From: a candidate division TA06 bacterium 32_111
GTDB taxonomy: Bacteria > Hydrothermota > 32-111
Direction: 5' to 3'
DNA length: 64,000 bases
Assembly: GCA_001508335.1 (NCBI GenBank)
Contig: LGFX01000005.1
Coordinates: forward strand, 1-64,000
Each line of letters opens with the position of its first letter. Position 1 is the stretch's first letter. Both the position numbers and the translations under genes were made by a program. The notes below the pieces were generated by a model. It was given only the letters and a program-made list of their open reading frames with translations. It was not told the origin of the DNA and made no database searches. This document shows, in pieces, positions 19,301 through 28,046 of this stretch.

Positions 19301-20183
19301 TGTTCTTGATAATAGAGATTACATAGAAAGTAACAATCTGATTGATTTCAAAATAATTTCTTTGAATATCCTTGCTAAAATAAATGGATTAAAATCTTTT
19401 CTTGATAAGGAAACTGAACTTGTTATTGAAGGAATAAACCTTGCGAAAAAATATGGTATAAGGGAACTTGAATACAACCTTAACTCAACCTACATAAAAA
19501 CACTTATCCAATCCAATCAACTTAAAGAAGCTGAAGAGATCGCGAAAGAAGTTCTCGATTATGCTGAGAAAAATAACAACGAGATACTTGTCGCTGATAT
19601 ATTGGCATCACTTGCTGATATATACATAAGAACACAAGATATGGAAAACATTTCAGAGATCTCTTCAAAATCTTTCGAGATATCTCAAAAAACTAAATCC
19701 AAACTTTCACTTTTAAGAACATATATTTCACTTTCAAGATTCTATCTTTTAACTGAAGATTTAACGAGTTGTGAGGATATATTAAAAGAAGCGGAAAAGA
19801 TATCCGAAAAGATAGGTTCACTGGAACATATACTTATAGTGTATAAAATTTTTGATGATCTTTACTCAAAATTAAAAAATGATAAACTGAAATATATATC
19901 ACTTCTAAAAGGAGTATCAAATGTTGAAAAATATATCTTGCGTGCTGGAGAAACAAATAGGGATAACCTTTTGTATAAAAGGGGCTTTATAAACTTCTAT
20001 AAACATCTTTTTGATATTATGGAAAACCTGTTCGATGTTGATTTTATTAAGAATGTTTTAAAAGATTTTGATAAAAAAATTGTTGTTGAAATTTTAAAAG
20101 ATTTTAATAAAATTGAAAACTATAAAGATTCTAAAACGAAAATACTTCTGAAAGAATTTGAAAAAGATGAAAAGGATATTTAA
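16398..20183 (+). CDS. Class III adenylate cyclase fused to an ATPase domain and TPR repeats
   Basis: The start is ATG 16398 behind AGAGGG; the longer open frame begins inside the tRNA and is not used. The 1,261-residue protein starts with a class III cyclase domain (about 35-220) holding the expected residues: metal Asp49 and Asp93, ATP-selecting Lys89 and Asp167, Asn170 and Arg174. This predicts real cAMP synthesis. A STAND/AAA-like NTPase follows with P-loop GDEGCGKT (265-272) and LFLLDDFDLF as Walker B. From about 620 to 1150 tetratricopeptide repeats dominate. No membrane segment is seen, so it is cytosolic. This is the architecture of large cyclase-ATPase-TPR sensors; its input and any cAMP receptor are not in the window. 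Confidence 0.9.
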   Translation: MDNEKEYLKSSLESFKKYLPKRIVEKILTNPYDVRVDSERRVVTVLFGDISGFTALSERLDPEDVIKVINKYFKKMVRIVDKYGGDVDKFIGDAVLVVFGAPVAHSDDPERAVRAALEMQKEMETIEPVYAKGEYVKVTMHIGINTGEVVALNMGVDDRMEYTIMGDNVNLTSRLEGVAKSGEIIISENTYKHVKDVFEFEKLEPVMVKGKKDPVQIYKVLSLKKDIVKEEDLNFVGSEEIVKLPEKLLERFIIQNKNFSLYVKGDEGCGKTKYLNILYDRFDRKNVKIFKLNGQAFFSNIPFKKLKDFVSEQLKIDETDSKDSIKNKIDNFLLSDESDGFYLLFGLEDFEGDQKVFETRVLTTLKIFLEKIIVSEKTLFLLDDFDLFDTPSKNLFLKLFKNFLERNNFSVALSSKEKIEFEFTDEVLLKSLSYEYFKQLILSKSSKQINGNDVEFLFKRSEGNPKRFVEIFKFLTEKKLFSEKDEELFITSEGKKVIPDSLKSVFISKIDSLKENEKKLIQYTSLVGYRFKKSEILEYFNFPQKDVDESFKIFVDKGFLEFFDKDTYYFSSELFYDVVYNSLSMEKRKVLHKNVGDYIEKKFPEKSEEIFRKLAFHYSKSEDPQKGAYYLEKVGDINSKYFSYIQSVENYQESINFLEKGKIIEKIIPVVIKLVNIYINLGSFNKALEILNSKRELFSEDENREIDYLLLEGVIYDRMGDYSKSEEIYTEALRKSLGIKNKKSLAKIYNSLGILKSFEGKYDQSLEFYNLSLDLNIKENNKKDTASIYLNIGKIYLEQNRFDEAKKYFELSFNVFKDIDDRRGELFALINLGTVYDLTGNYEKAEKFYKDALQLAGLVKDEILKARIENNLGNIKFLTGDYDDAIKIYQKASFILEKYEEFKGLSEIYSNMGEINFLLGEFDLSRDYYEKSLNLLEKISYRHLKTYTSLNYANLLSFLGYLEEAEKIVLDNRDYIESNNLIDFKIISLNILAKINGLKSFLDKETELVIEGINLAKKYGIRELEYNLNSTYIKTLIQSNQLKEAEEIAKEVLDYAEKNNNEILVADILASLADIYIRTQDMENISEISSKSFEISQKTKSKLSLLRTYISLSRFYLLTEDLTSCEDILKEAEKISEKIGSLEHILIVYKIFDDLYSKLKNDKLKYISLLKGVSNVEKYILRAGETNRDNLLYKRGFINFYKHLFDIMENLFDVDFIKNVLKDFDKKIVVEILKDFNKIENYKDSKTKILLKEFEKDEKDI

Positions 20184-22740
20184 TTCTAAAATAGTAAAAA
20201 TCACAATTATAGTTTTAATAATTTTGTTAGTTTTATACTCTATAAGTTTTTTCCTTTTAAAAAAATTTTTAACAGAAGATAAGATAAAAAACCTTATATC
20301 TCAGAACCTTTCAAAAGCAGGTTTTCTCGTAAAGATAGAAAATCTTTCATACAACTTTGGAATTTTTAACACATCTGTTTCCTTGAATGATTTCTGGCTT
20401 GAAAATGAAATCTTTTCTTTAAAATCTAAAAATGTTAGACTCAGTTTTAATCCTTATAGAATAATATTCAAAAAAGAGATAGATTTGAAAAGGGTTGATA
20501 TTTCAGATTTTGAGATTTTTATAAAAAAGGAGAGAAAGGATAGTTTAAAAGAAATGAATGAAAAAGTTGATGAGAAAAAAGGTGGAATCGAGATATTCTC
20601 TAACATATATTTTAAAAATGGTAGTATAGTTTATGACACTTTCAATATAAAAAATCTGAAAGGTTTTTTTAAATTTTCTTACAACGAAAAGATAGATTTT
20701 GAAACCAATCTGAATTTCGATTTCTCATTCAAGGGGAACTATTTAAAAAACAATTCTATAATAGCGAAGGGTATTTTGGATTCCAATTTGAATATACAAA
20801 AGATAAATTTTAAAAACGAACTTCTTGAGGTTGATGGAAATCTTGAAAAGAAAGAAGAAGATTTAAAATACTCTTTTAGTTTTAAAACGATTTCACTTGA
20901 AAATATCGTTAACCTTTTTTATAAGAACGAAAAGTTTAAAATTCATGGTAACACTTCTGGTATTTTAAGAGGTAAACTCTCAACTAAAGATGATTTTAAA
21001 AAGCAAATCGATAGTATAATCCAAGAATTGGAATTACATTTTTCTTCTTTTGCTCTATCTTATGAAAAAGACATTCTGACTGTTTTTGAAAATTCAATTT
21101 TGAACAAACAGAGGGATAAACTTGTTTTCTTTGGAAACATTTCGTTTAATAAAGATACCATTGATGCCCAACTTACATTATCGCCACAGATGTTTTTAAA
21201 CGATACACTTGATCTTGTTTTGAATCTTGATGGAATGGACCTAAAAATCTCTGAAAGGTTTTTGAAGGATAAAAAGATTAAAATCTCAGGTAAATCTAAA
21301 ATAAGTTTTAAAACTTTATGTGATAAAAAATTTATAACAGATATAGACAGTTTGGTTTCAAAAAGTTATATAACATTCAATTCATCTACCGTTAGATTTT
21401 TTTATGATACTTTGAATTTAATTTTAAAACAGGCAGAAGTTAACTTGGATAAAGGTATTTTAAAAGGCTTTTCAAAAGTGGAGGAGGATGGAGTTACAGG
21501 TTCTGTAGCTATCTCAGGAGATTATTTGAAAAAGATTTTTGAAATTTCAACTCTATCTACATTCCAAGTAAAAAAAATCTTGAAGAGGTATCAGGGAAGT
21601 GGGGAGTTGGATGGGAAGATCACGCTAAACCTTACAGATAAAAAAAATTCTGGGTTTTTCAGTTTAAGGTTAAAAAATCTTAAAGTTCCAAATTTGAACG
21701 ATATTTTCACCCTGAACGTTCAGGATGTTAAGTTTAAAAATTTTGCCAAGAATGTAGAGTTGAAAAATTTAAATATAGATGGGAAAAATCTTTCTGGAAT
21801 TGTAAACTCTTTGAATTTTAGTTATGGAAAAGAGATTATAAGTTTTTCAGGTGAAATTTATGCTGAATATTTGAACTATGATTCTCTTTTCGTTCAGCCA
21901 AAAAAAGTTGATCAAAAAGAAAAATCGAAACCACCAAAGATAGATGAAAAACTTAAAGGTAATTTAAAGGTATCGGTTAAAAGATTATTTTTCAAGGATG
22001 AACTTCTTGAGAATATAATTTTGAATGTAAAAGTTGAAAACGGTGTCTTAACCGTTGATCCACTCAATTCTAACTTTTTAAAAGGTAATCTTGGTGGTAA
22101 GTTTCTTTACGATTCTAAAAATAGTGGATACATCAACTCCAACTTTGAAGGTAAAAATGTTATTCTCGATGATTTTTTGAAAAGAAAAAAATACCTCCCA
22201 TTCGATATAGGCGCAAAGGTTGATTTGAAATCCAATTTAAATTTCTATCAGGATAAGGTGAAGGAAAGCATGAATGGGAAAATTGATGTAACAGCAAAAA
22301 ACGGATGGATGCGTTTCACAGGTTTGATAGAGAAGATCTCTTCTGTTCTAAAATTGCCACTTGCAGACACCTTCTATTTCGATGATATGTATGGAGAGTT
22401 TGAGATAGATTCACAGCAGGTAAAATTTGAAGATTTTGAAATGGAAAAAAATGGGCACAATCTACTCTATAGTGGTGTTGTTGATTTTAACAAGAATATG
22501 AATGTAAAAGGTAGATACACTATCGATATGAAAGTTGCGGATACTGGTCTTCTTGAAAAGATTTTAAAGTTAACGAACTATCCCTCTGATACCATCTATG
22601 TTGATTTTGAAATAACAGGCACATACTCAAAACCTAATATAAATATAAAATACAACTCTGTTGGAGATTATCTTAAAGATAGAACCAACGAATCTGTAAA
22701 CCAGATGATCGAAGATTTGAAAAATATTTTTAAAAGGTGA
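20167..22740 (+). CDS. AsmA-like membrane-anchored protein
   Basis: Likely an inner-membrane-anchored periplasmic protein of the AsmA/TamB-related family, involved in envelope lipid or outer-membrane homeostasis. One N-terminal membrane helix (residues ~8-31) is followed by the typical start of the family (KNLISQNLSKAGFLVKIENL, a beta-strand-rich chorein-like region). The long mid part is repetitive beta strands, and the C-terminal part resembles AsmA_2 (GSGELDGKI, MYGEFEIDSQQVKFEDF, ITGTYSKPNI). It overlaps the cyclase gene by 17 bases; TTG 20158 is an alternative start. At 857 residues it is in the family range. Function is by family only. Confidence 0.75.
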   Translation: MKRIFNSKIVKITIIVLIILLVLYSISFFLLKKFLTEDKIKNLISQNLSKAGFLVKIENLSYNFGIFNTSVSLNDFWLENEIFSLKSKNVRLSFNPYRIIFKKEIDLKRVDISDFEIFIKKERKDSLKEMNEKVDEKKGGIEIFSNIYFKNGSIVYDTFNIKNLKGFFKFSYNEKIDFETNLNFDFSFKGNYLKNNSIIAKGILDSNLNIQKINFKNELLEVDGNLEKKEEDLKYSFSFKTISLENIVNLFYKNEKFKIHGNTSGILRGKLSTKDDFKKQIDSIIQELELHFSSFALSYEKDILTVFENSILNKQRDKLVFFGNISFNKDTIDAQLTLSPQMFLNDTLDLVLNLDGMDLKISERFLKDKKIKISGKSKISFKTLCDKKFITDIDSLVSKSYITFNSSTVRFFYDTLNLILKQAEVNLDKGILKGFSKVEEDGVTGSVAISGDYLKKIFEISTLSTFQVKKILKRYQGSGELDGKITLNLTDKKNSGFFSLRLKNLKVPNLNDIFTLNVQDVKFKNFAKNVELKNLNIDGKNLSGIVNSLNFSYGKEIISFSGEIYAEYLNYDSLFVQPKKVDQKEKSKPPKIDEKLKGNLKVSVKRLFFKDELLENIILNVKVENGVLTVDPLNSNFLKGNLGGKFLYDSKNSGYINSNFEGKNVILDDFLKRKKYLPFDIGAKVDLKSNLNFYQDKVKESMNGKIDVTAKNGWMRFTGLIEKISSVLKLPLADTFYFDDMYGEFEIDSQQVKFEDFEMEKNGHNLLYSGVVDFNKNMNVKGRYTIDMKVADTGLLEKILKLTNYPSDTIYVDFEITGTYSKPNINIKYNSVGDYLKDRTNESVNQMIEDLKNIFKR

Positions 22741-23538
22741 TCATTTTAAAAGTTTTATAGAACTGATTTTATCAAGAATGATCTCGTACCCGTACTTTTT
22801 ATCATACTTCAAAAAACCCTTAACCAAAATATTTTGATTCTTAAAATAAAGGATATTTATATTCTTTCTAAAAAATTCTTTACTTAAATTTTCAAAAATC
22901 ACTATTGTAAAATTTTTATCACCTTTCAGTTTTATAAAGTAAGTATCACTCTTTTTCGATCTGTATACATCCTCTACGTAAGCTTTGAAAATTATCCACC
23001 CGTTCTCATACTTTTTATAATTTTTTACTATATCTTTGAAATCGAGAGTATCTGAGAAAGAATCTATAGAAAAAGAAGAACTTCTTATCTTTAAATATTT
23101 ATTGTAGAGATATTCAAACATTGAAGAATCTGATAAATTTATATAAAAAAGACCCTTTGAATATTTTTGTGGTTGAATTGCCCTGTTACATATTATAAAA
23201 CTTTTTGATGTAGAGAAAATAATAGAATAGTTTATAAGAGAATCGTCAGCAAAAAGTAAAGTATCGACGAATAAAGATAAACTATCTTTCAACGAGTATT
23301 TTTTTGATATAGAACTTTTTGAAAGTATAACAGTTATATTTAAATCATTTTTCTCTTTTAAAATATTGAGGAAATTTTTATCTGTGAAATCGGGTGAAAC
23401 TATAGTTATCGCTTGTTTTGAAGAAGAAAGAAAACTTTTAAAACTATCAAAAAAATCTTTATGCTCAAAACCTATTTCGTTTGAATAAGTAAAAATGTTA
23501 ATTAGAAATATGAAGAAAATAAAAAATTTTCTTTTCAT
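22741..23538 (-). CDS. Secreted protein with degenerate PLD-like and OB-fold-like parts
   Basis: Not recognised as a named family. A signal peptide (about residues 1-18, ending near FTYSNE) suggests export. Residues ~25-150 resemble a phospholipase D-like half (KQAITIVSPDF, FSTSKSFIICNRAI), but no HKD motif is present, so phosphodiesterase activity is unlikely. The C-terminal 100 residues look like an OB fold (AYVEDVYRSKKSDTYFIKL, ILVKGFLKYDKKYGYEIIL). The stop abuts the AsmA-like gene, and the start overlaps the GlcD gene by 4 bases, so they are co-transcribed. Confidence 0.5.
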   Translation of the reverse strand: MKRKFFIFFIFLINIFTYSNEIGFEHKDFFDSFKSFLSSSKQAITIVSPDFTDKNFLNILKEKNDLNITVILSKSSISKKYSLKDSLSLFVDTLLFADDSLINYSIIFSTSKSFIICNRAIQPQKYSKGLFYINLSDSSMFEYLYNKYLKIRSSSFSIDSFSDTLDFKDIVKNYKKYENGWIIFKAYVEDVYRSKKSDTYFIKLKGDKNFTIVIFENLSKEFFRKNINILYFKNQNILVKGFLKYDKKYGYEIILDKISSIKLLK

Positions 23539-24923
23539 AGAAAAATTTTATCAGGGTTAAAAATATTATCTGGGTCCAAAAGTTTTTTTATATTCCTTTG
23601 GATCTCTATCTCCTTTTCTGAAAAAACGAGTTTCATGTATTTTCTTTTATAAATACCTATACCGTGTTCACCTGATAGTTTTCCTCCGAGTTTAACAGAA
23701 ATTTCCATAATTTCACTCAAAACATTTTCTATGTTCTTTTCAAAATTTTTATCATCCTCTTTAAGTTTTAAAATGTTTATATGAACATTACCATCACCTG
23801 CATGACCAAAGGTTATTATAGGTATTTTGTATTTTTCTTCTAAAAGGTGTAGATTTTTTATAAGTTCTGAAAGAGAGTTGATTGGAACGACCACATCCTC
23901 CCTTTCCCTTTTCACTGACATCATAACCATAGCATCATGTAAAGATCTTCTCGCTTTCCATATCTTTTCTTGAAAGTTCTTATCCTCAGCTACAAGTATG
24001 TCAACACATCTTAGTTTTGATGAGATAAAATCTATCTTTTCTATACTCTTATCAACTATCTCCCTATCGTACCCATCAATTCTCAAAAGTAGTTGTGCTT
24101 CCCCTTTCTGAGAAGCCATCTGGTTTCCAAGAAAATTTTTCGCAGCTTCCAAAGCCCTTTTCTCCATAAACTCTATCGTTTGTGGAAAAACTCCAGAATG
24201 GATGATCTTCACAACTGCGTTTGAAGCTTCATCTATTCTTTCGAAAGCGAGTAAAAGATCTATACTGTATTTTGGCAAAGGTAAAAGTGAAAAAGTTATC
24301 TCGGTTATAAAACCTAAAGTTCCCTCAGAACCTATAAAAATGTCCTTCATGTTGTAGCCAGTAGCATCCTTTCTAACCTTTCCACCGAATTTTAAAATTT
24401 CACCAATTGGAGTAACAATCTTTAAACCTTTAACATAATCTTTTGTTGTTCCGTATTTTACAGCAGATGGACCTCCAGAGTTTTCAGCTACATTGCCTCC
24501 TATAGAACACGAATCGAGAGATGCTGGATCAGGTGGATAAAAAAGTTCTAAACTCTCAACTTCCCTTTTAAGATCACCTGTTATTATTCCAGGTTGAGTT
24601 GTGACCATAAAATTTTCTCTATCTACTTCGATTATTTTATCCATTAGTTCGGTTGAGATTATTATAGAAGGATAGAGAGGTATGGCTCCTCCTGAAAGGC
24701 CGGTTCCCCTTCCTCTTGGAATAACTGGTATCTTTTCTTTGTTTGAAAATTTTATTAACTCAACTATTTCTTCTTCATTTTCTGGATGACAAACGAGTAA
24801 TGGAAAGGAAAACCTATTACCTGATTCATCTGAATAATATTTTTCAAGTAAACTTTCATCGAAAACAATTCTCTTTTCAGAAATTATATTTTTCAAACTG
24901 TTATAAATTTTTTTCCTTTCCAT
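23535..24923 (-). CDS. FAD-linked 2-hydroxyacid dehydrogenase (GlcD/lactate dehydrogenase type)
   Basis: A cytosolic flavoprotein that oxidises a 2-hydroxyacid such as glycolate or D-lactate. It has the PCMH FAD-binding domain (PRGRGTGLSGGAIP, CSIGGNVAENSGG) and the FAD-oxidase C-terminal domain with HAGDGNVHINIL and GEHGIGIYKRKYM, typical of the GlcD family. At 462 residues the length is normal. No GlcF iron-sulfur partner or EtfAB lies next to it, so the electron acceptor is unknown. The start codon is only six bases from the -10 box of the upstream promoter, so the mRNA may be leaderless. Confidence 0.87.
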   Translation of the reverse strand: MERKKIYNSLKNIISEKRIVFDESLLEKYYSDESGNRFSFPLLVCHPENEEEIVELIKFSNKEKIPVIPRGRGTGLSGGAIPLYPSIIISTELMDKIIEVDRENFMVTTQPGIITGDLKREVESLELFYPPDPASLDSCSIGGNVAENSGGPSAVKYGTTKDYVKGLKIVTPIGEILKFGGKVRKDATGYNMKDIFIGSEGTLGFITEITFSLLPLPKYSIDLLLAFERIDEASNAVVKIIHSGVFPQTIEFMEKRALEAAKNFLGNQMASQKGEAQLLLRIDGYDREIVDKSIEKIDFISSKLRCVDILVAEDKNFQEKIWKARRSLHDAMVMMSVKREREDVVVPINSLSELIKNLHLLEEKYKIPIITFGHAGDGNVHINILKLKEDDKNFEKNIENVLSEIMEISVKLGGKLSGEHGIGIYKRKYMKLVFSEKEIEIQRNIKKLLDPDNIFNPDKIFL

Positions 24924-24929
24924 TCTTAA

Positions 24930-24957
24930 AATATATTGTCTTAAAAGTTTCTGTCAA
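24930..24957 (-). promoter_or_regulatory. Promoter of the GlcD-type gene
   Basis: Minus-strand TTGACA (24957-24952), 16-base spacer, TATATT (24935-24930). Six bases then separate the -10 box from the ATG, so the predicted transcript begins at or next to the start codon. Confidence 0.7.
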
Positions 24958-24971
24958 TAGAAGTTGTTTTG

Positions 24972-24999
24972 TTTACTTTTAAAAAAAATTATGTATAAT
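24972..24999 (+). promoter_or_regulatory. Promoter of the receiver-PPDK fusion gene
   Basis: TATAAT at 24994-24999 with TTTACT at 24972-24977, a 16-base spacer. GGAGG follows at 25006-25010 and ATG at 25015. The -35 box is only a fair match. Confidence 0.55.
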
Positions 25000-25014
25000 T
25001 TTTTCGGAGGTGTT

Positions 25015-27993
25015 ATGGAAAGGGAACCAATAGTTGAAAAGTTTATCCAATCTTACACATCCTACAAAAACAACATCGAAATCTTTCACGATCTCTCAAC
25101 CTTCAAGGTAAAGGAGGTTCTTCTTGTCGCAACATTTTATGATGGTTTTATTCTTGAGGAGGAGGGAAGGTTAGCGGAAAGGATCTTTGGAGAGTACCAT
25201 AAACTCTCTTTGCCTGATGCACCAAGGGTTACAAACGCAATAAACGGTGAAGAGGCATGTAACTGGCTTAAAAGGGAACATTTTGATATGGTCATTTTGA
25301 CAATGAGGATAGATGGGATGTCTCCATATCAGTTAAAAGAAAAGATTAGAAGTATAAATAAAGATATCCCCATTGTGATACTTTTGAATGACAACGGAGA
25401 TATACCCCTTATCAGGGAGCAGTTAAAAAAAGATAAAGATAAGGATCTCGTTTTTGTTTGGAATGGAGATTCTAAGGTTTTTCTTGCAATGATAAAATAT
25501 GTTGAGGATAAAAAAAATATAGAAAGGGATACAACCATTGGTAATGTGAGGGTAATACTTCTTGTCGAGGATTCGATAAGGTATATTTCAAGGTATTTAC
25601 CTATTCTTTACACTGAAATTTTAAAACAAACCCAGAGGCTGATAATACAGGAAAAACTCGATGATATGAAAAAACTTTTGCGTTTGAGGGCTCGACCGAA
25701 AATTATCATAGCAACAAATTTTGAGGATGCTGTTTTCTATTTTGAGAAGTATAAAGATAACCTTTTAACCGTAATTTCAGATATGAAATTCCCAAAAAAC
25801 AATGCTACCAATTATAACGCTGGATATGAGTTGATAAAATTTGTTAAGGAGTCGATGCCTGAATTACCATGTCTTTTACAATCTTTTGAAAAAGAGAATT
25901 TGAAAAAGGCTAAAGAGTTGAAAGTCTCTTTTATAAACAAAAACAGTGATAAATTGAGTCAGGAGTTGAGAAGTTTCATATTCAACAATCTAGGTTTCGG
26001 ATCCTTCGTTTTTAAAGATAGAAAGGGAAAAGAGATAGTAAAAGCGATTAACATAGAATCTTTTAGAAAAATTCTATTAACTATTCCATCAGAGTCATTA
26101 GTTTTCCATGCCAACCTTAACCAATTCTCTGCCTGGCTTATGGCAAGAGGTGAAATAAAAATTGCTAAAAAATTGCAAAAGTTGAAAATTTCGGATTTCA
26201 AATCTGTAGAGGATCTAAGGGAATATCTTATAGATATAACTTTGGATATTGATAAAGAGTCTATAAAGGGTAAGGTTGTAAAGTATTCTGAAAATTTGAA
26301 GAAGGATGAAGAGGTTATAACTCAGATTGCTGATGGAACTCTTGGAGGTAAGGGAAGGGGTATAGCTTTCGTTAACAATATTCTCCAGAATACGGACATA
26401 TTTGAAACTTTTGAGAATGTTAAAGTGTCGATGCCCAAAACTATGCTTATAGGCTCTGAAGAGTTTTCAAATTTTATAGAAAGAAACAAACTCTCCCAAT
26501 ATATTCTTCACGAGAAAGATTATACTAAATTAAGAAAAAAATTTTTGAAAGGGAAACTTTCAAATGAACTTATATACAAGTTGAGAAAGAAGTTGAAAAG
26601 TTTCACAAAACCAATTGCTGTTAGATCTTCAAGTCTTTTTGAAGATTCCATATCACAATCTTTTTCAGGTGTTTTCGAAACATATATGCTTCCAAACAAT
26701 GATGAAGATTTTGAAAAAAGGTTGAAAGATATTGAGGATACTATAAAACTCGTTTTTTCATCAGTTTTCTCTCCTTCAGCAAAAGCATATTTTAAGGCTA
26801 TAAACTACAAGATTGAAGAAGAAAAGATGGCTGTGATTATTCAGGAAGTCGTCGGGCATACATATGGAAAATATTACTACCCTTCATTCTCTGGAGTAAT
26901 GCAATCTGACAATTACTATCCCATATCCCATCTTAAAAGAGAGGATGGGATTTGTGAAGTAGCTGTTGGACTTGGGAAATATGTTATAGATGGTAACGAT
27001 TCATTTAGATTCTGCCCCAAATATCCTGATATAGATATAAACATAAACAACAAAACACAAAAATTCTTTTACGCTATAAATATTGAAGATAAAAAGAAGT
27101 TCAACCTTCTCGATGGTGATGGTTCAACACTTGAGAGCGTTGATATAGATTATGCAAGAAAAAATGAAAGTTTGAACTATATAGGTTCTGTTATAGAAAC
27201 TTTCAGTGGAAATTTAACGGATGATTTAAAAAAGAAAGGTCCTCTTGTTATAAACTTCAACTCTATAATAAAATATGAATATTTTCCCCTTTCAAAGATA
27301 TTGAACAATATAAGTTCCATTATAAAATTCGCTATAGGTTCCCCTTGTGAAATAGAGTTCGCTGCTGATCTCAATCCTGATGAAAATGGGAAAATGAGGT
27401 TCTATATTTTGCAGATAAAACCTATTATAAGGAAATACTCTGAAATAGATGTTGACATAGAAAGCATTCCAAGGGACAGGATAATCTTTTTCTCAGATAA
27501 TGCTATGGGCAATGGGCTTTTGGATAATATAAAGGATATAATACTTATCAATCCGGAAAAGTTCGATAGGTTAAAAAGTATCGAACTTGTTCCTAAGATA
27601 GAAGAGATAAACATAGAGTTTGGAAGGAAAGGTAAAAAATATATAATCGCTGGGCCAGGTAGATGGGGGACAAAAGATCCATTTTTAGGGATACCTGTTC
27701 TATGGTCATCAATATCCAATGTGAAAGTAATTGTTGAAATAGAGATGAAGGATATGCTAATAGAACCATCTTTAGGTTCACATTTCTTCCATAATGTTGT
27801 TACCATGAATGTTTTTTATCTTACAATATTCAGCCAGAAGAAATCTGATTCTTTCATTGATTGGGATCTTTTATATAAGGAAAAGAATATAAAAGATCTG
27901 GGAAACAATGTATTACATATAGAATTTGAGAAACCTCTAAAAATTTTGATAGATGGGAAAAGAGGTAAAGGTGCAATAGTTAAAAGTGATTAA
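25015..27993 (+). CDS. Receiver domains fused to a PEP synthase/PPDK nucleotide-binding domain
   Basis: The start is ATG 25015 (GGAGG five bases upstream), giving 992 residues. Residues ~30-165 resemble a receiver domain whose phospho-acceptor Asp is replaced (ILTMRIDGM). A second receiver-like part (~175-330) keeps Asp256 (VISDMKF). Residues ~440-810 are the PPDK_N ATP-grasp domain of PEP synthase and pyruvate phosphate dikinase: GGKGRG at 444-449 and AVRSSS at 535-540. The phosphohistidine swivel and PEP/pyruvate barrel are missing. The last ~150 residues carry GPGRWGTKDPFLGIP and LGSHFFHN, seen in this uncharacterised PPDK_N subgroup. It probably binds ATP and phosphorylates or ligates an unknown partner. 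It stands as a single gene before nfnAB. Confidence 0.75.
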   Translation: MEREPIVEKFIQSYTSYKNNIEIFHDLSTFKVKEVLLVATFYDGFILEEEGRLAERIFGEYHKLSLPDAPRVTNAINGEEACNWLKREHFDMVILTMRIDGMSPYQLKEKIRSINKDIPIVILLNDNGDIPLIREQLKKDKDKDLVFVWNGDSKVFLAMIKYVEDKKNIERDTTIGNVRVILLVEDSIRYISRYLPILYTEILKQTQRLIIQEKLDDMKKLLRLRARPKIIIATNFEDAVFYFEKYKDNLLTVISDMKFPKNNATNYNAGYELIKFVKESMPELPCLLQSFEKENLKKAKELKVSFINKNSDKLSQELRSFIFNNLGFGSFVFKDRKGKEIVKAINIESFRKILLTIPSESLVFHANLNQFSAWLMARGEIKIAKKLQKLKISDFKSVEDLREYLIDITLDIDKESIKGKVVKYSENLKKDEEVITQIADGTLGGKGRGIAFVNNILQNTDIFETFENVKVSMPKTMLIGSEEFSNFIERNKLSQYILHEKDYTKLRKKFLKGKLSNELIYKLRKKLKSFTKPIAVRSSSLFEDSISQSFSGVFETYMLPNNDEDFEKRLKDIEDTIKLVFSSVFSPSAKAYFKAINYKIEEEKMAVIIQEVVGHTYGKYYYPSFSGVMQSDNYYPISHLKREDGICEVAVGLGKYVIDGNDSFRFCPKYPDIDININNKTQKFFYAINIEDKKKFNLLDGDGSTLESVDIDYARKNESLNYIGSVIETFSGNLTDDLKKKGPLVINFNSIIKYEYFPLSKILNNISSIIKFAIGSPCEIEFAADLNPDENGKMRFYILQIKPIIRKYSEIDVDIESIPRDRIIFFSDNAMGNGLLDNIKDIILINPEKFDRLKSIELVPKIEEINIEFGRKGKKYIIAGPGRWGTKDPFLGIPVLWSSISNVKVIVEIEMKDMLIEPSLGSHFFHNVVTMNVFYLTIFSQKKSDSFIDWDLLYKEKNIKDLGNNVLHIEFEKPLKILIDGKRGKGAIVKSD

Positions 27994-27997
27994 CCCC

Positions 27998-28025
27998 TTG
28001 ACAAAAATTCCTCATATGTTTTAAT
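27998..28025 (+). promoter_or_regulatory. Promoter of nfnA-nfnB-kinase-regulator
   Basis: TTGACA at 27998-28003 and TTTAAT at 28020-28025 with a 16-base spacer, followed by AAGGAGG and ATG 28047. The preceding CCCC gives CCCCTTGACAAAAA, the same 14-mer found upstream of hsp20 at 39221. Confidence 0.65.
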
Positions 28026-28046
28026 TTTTATAATTAAGGAGGAATT

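Noticed and set aside
22741-23538. Active phospholipase D or secreted nuclease
   Set aside because: No HKD motif can be found; only the fold resemblance remains.
28029-28034. TATAAT as the nfnA -10 box
   Set aside because: It is 25 bases from TTGACA and touches the ribosome site; TTTAAT at 28020 fits the spacing.
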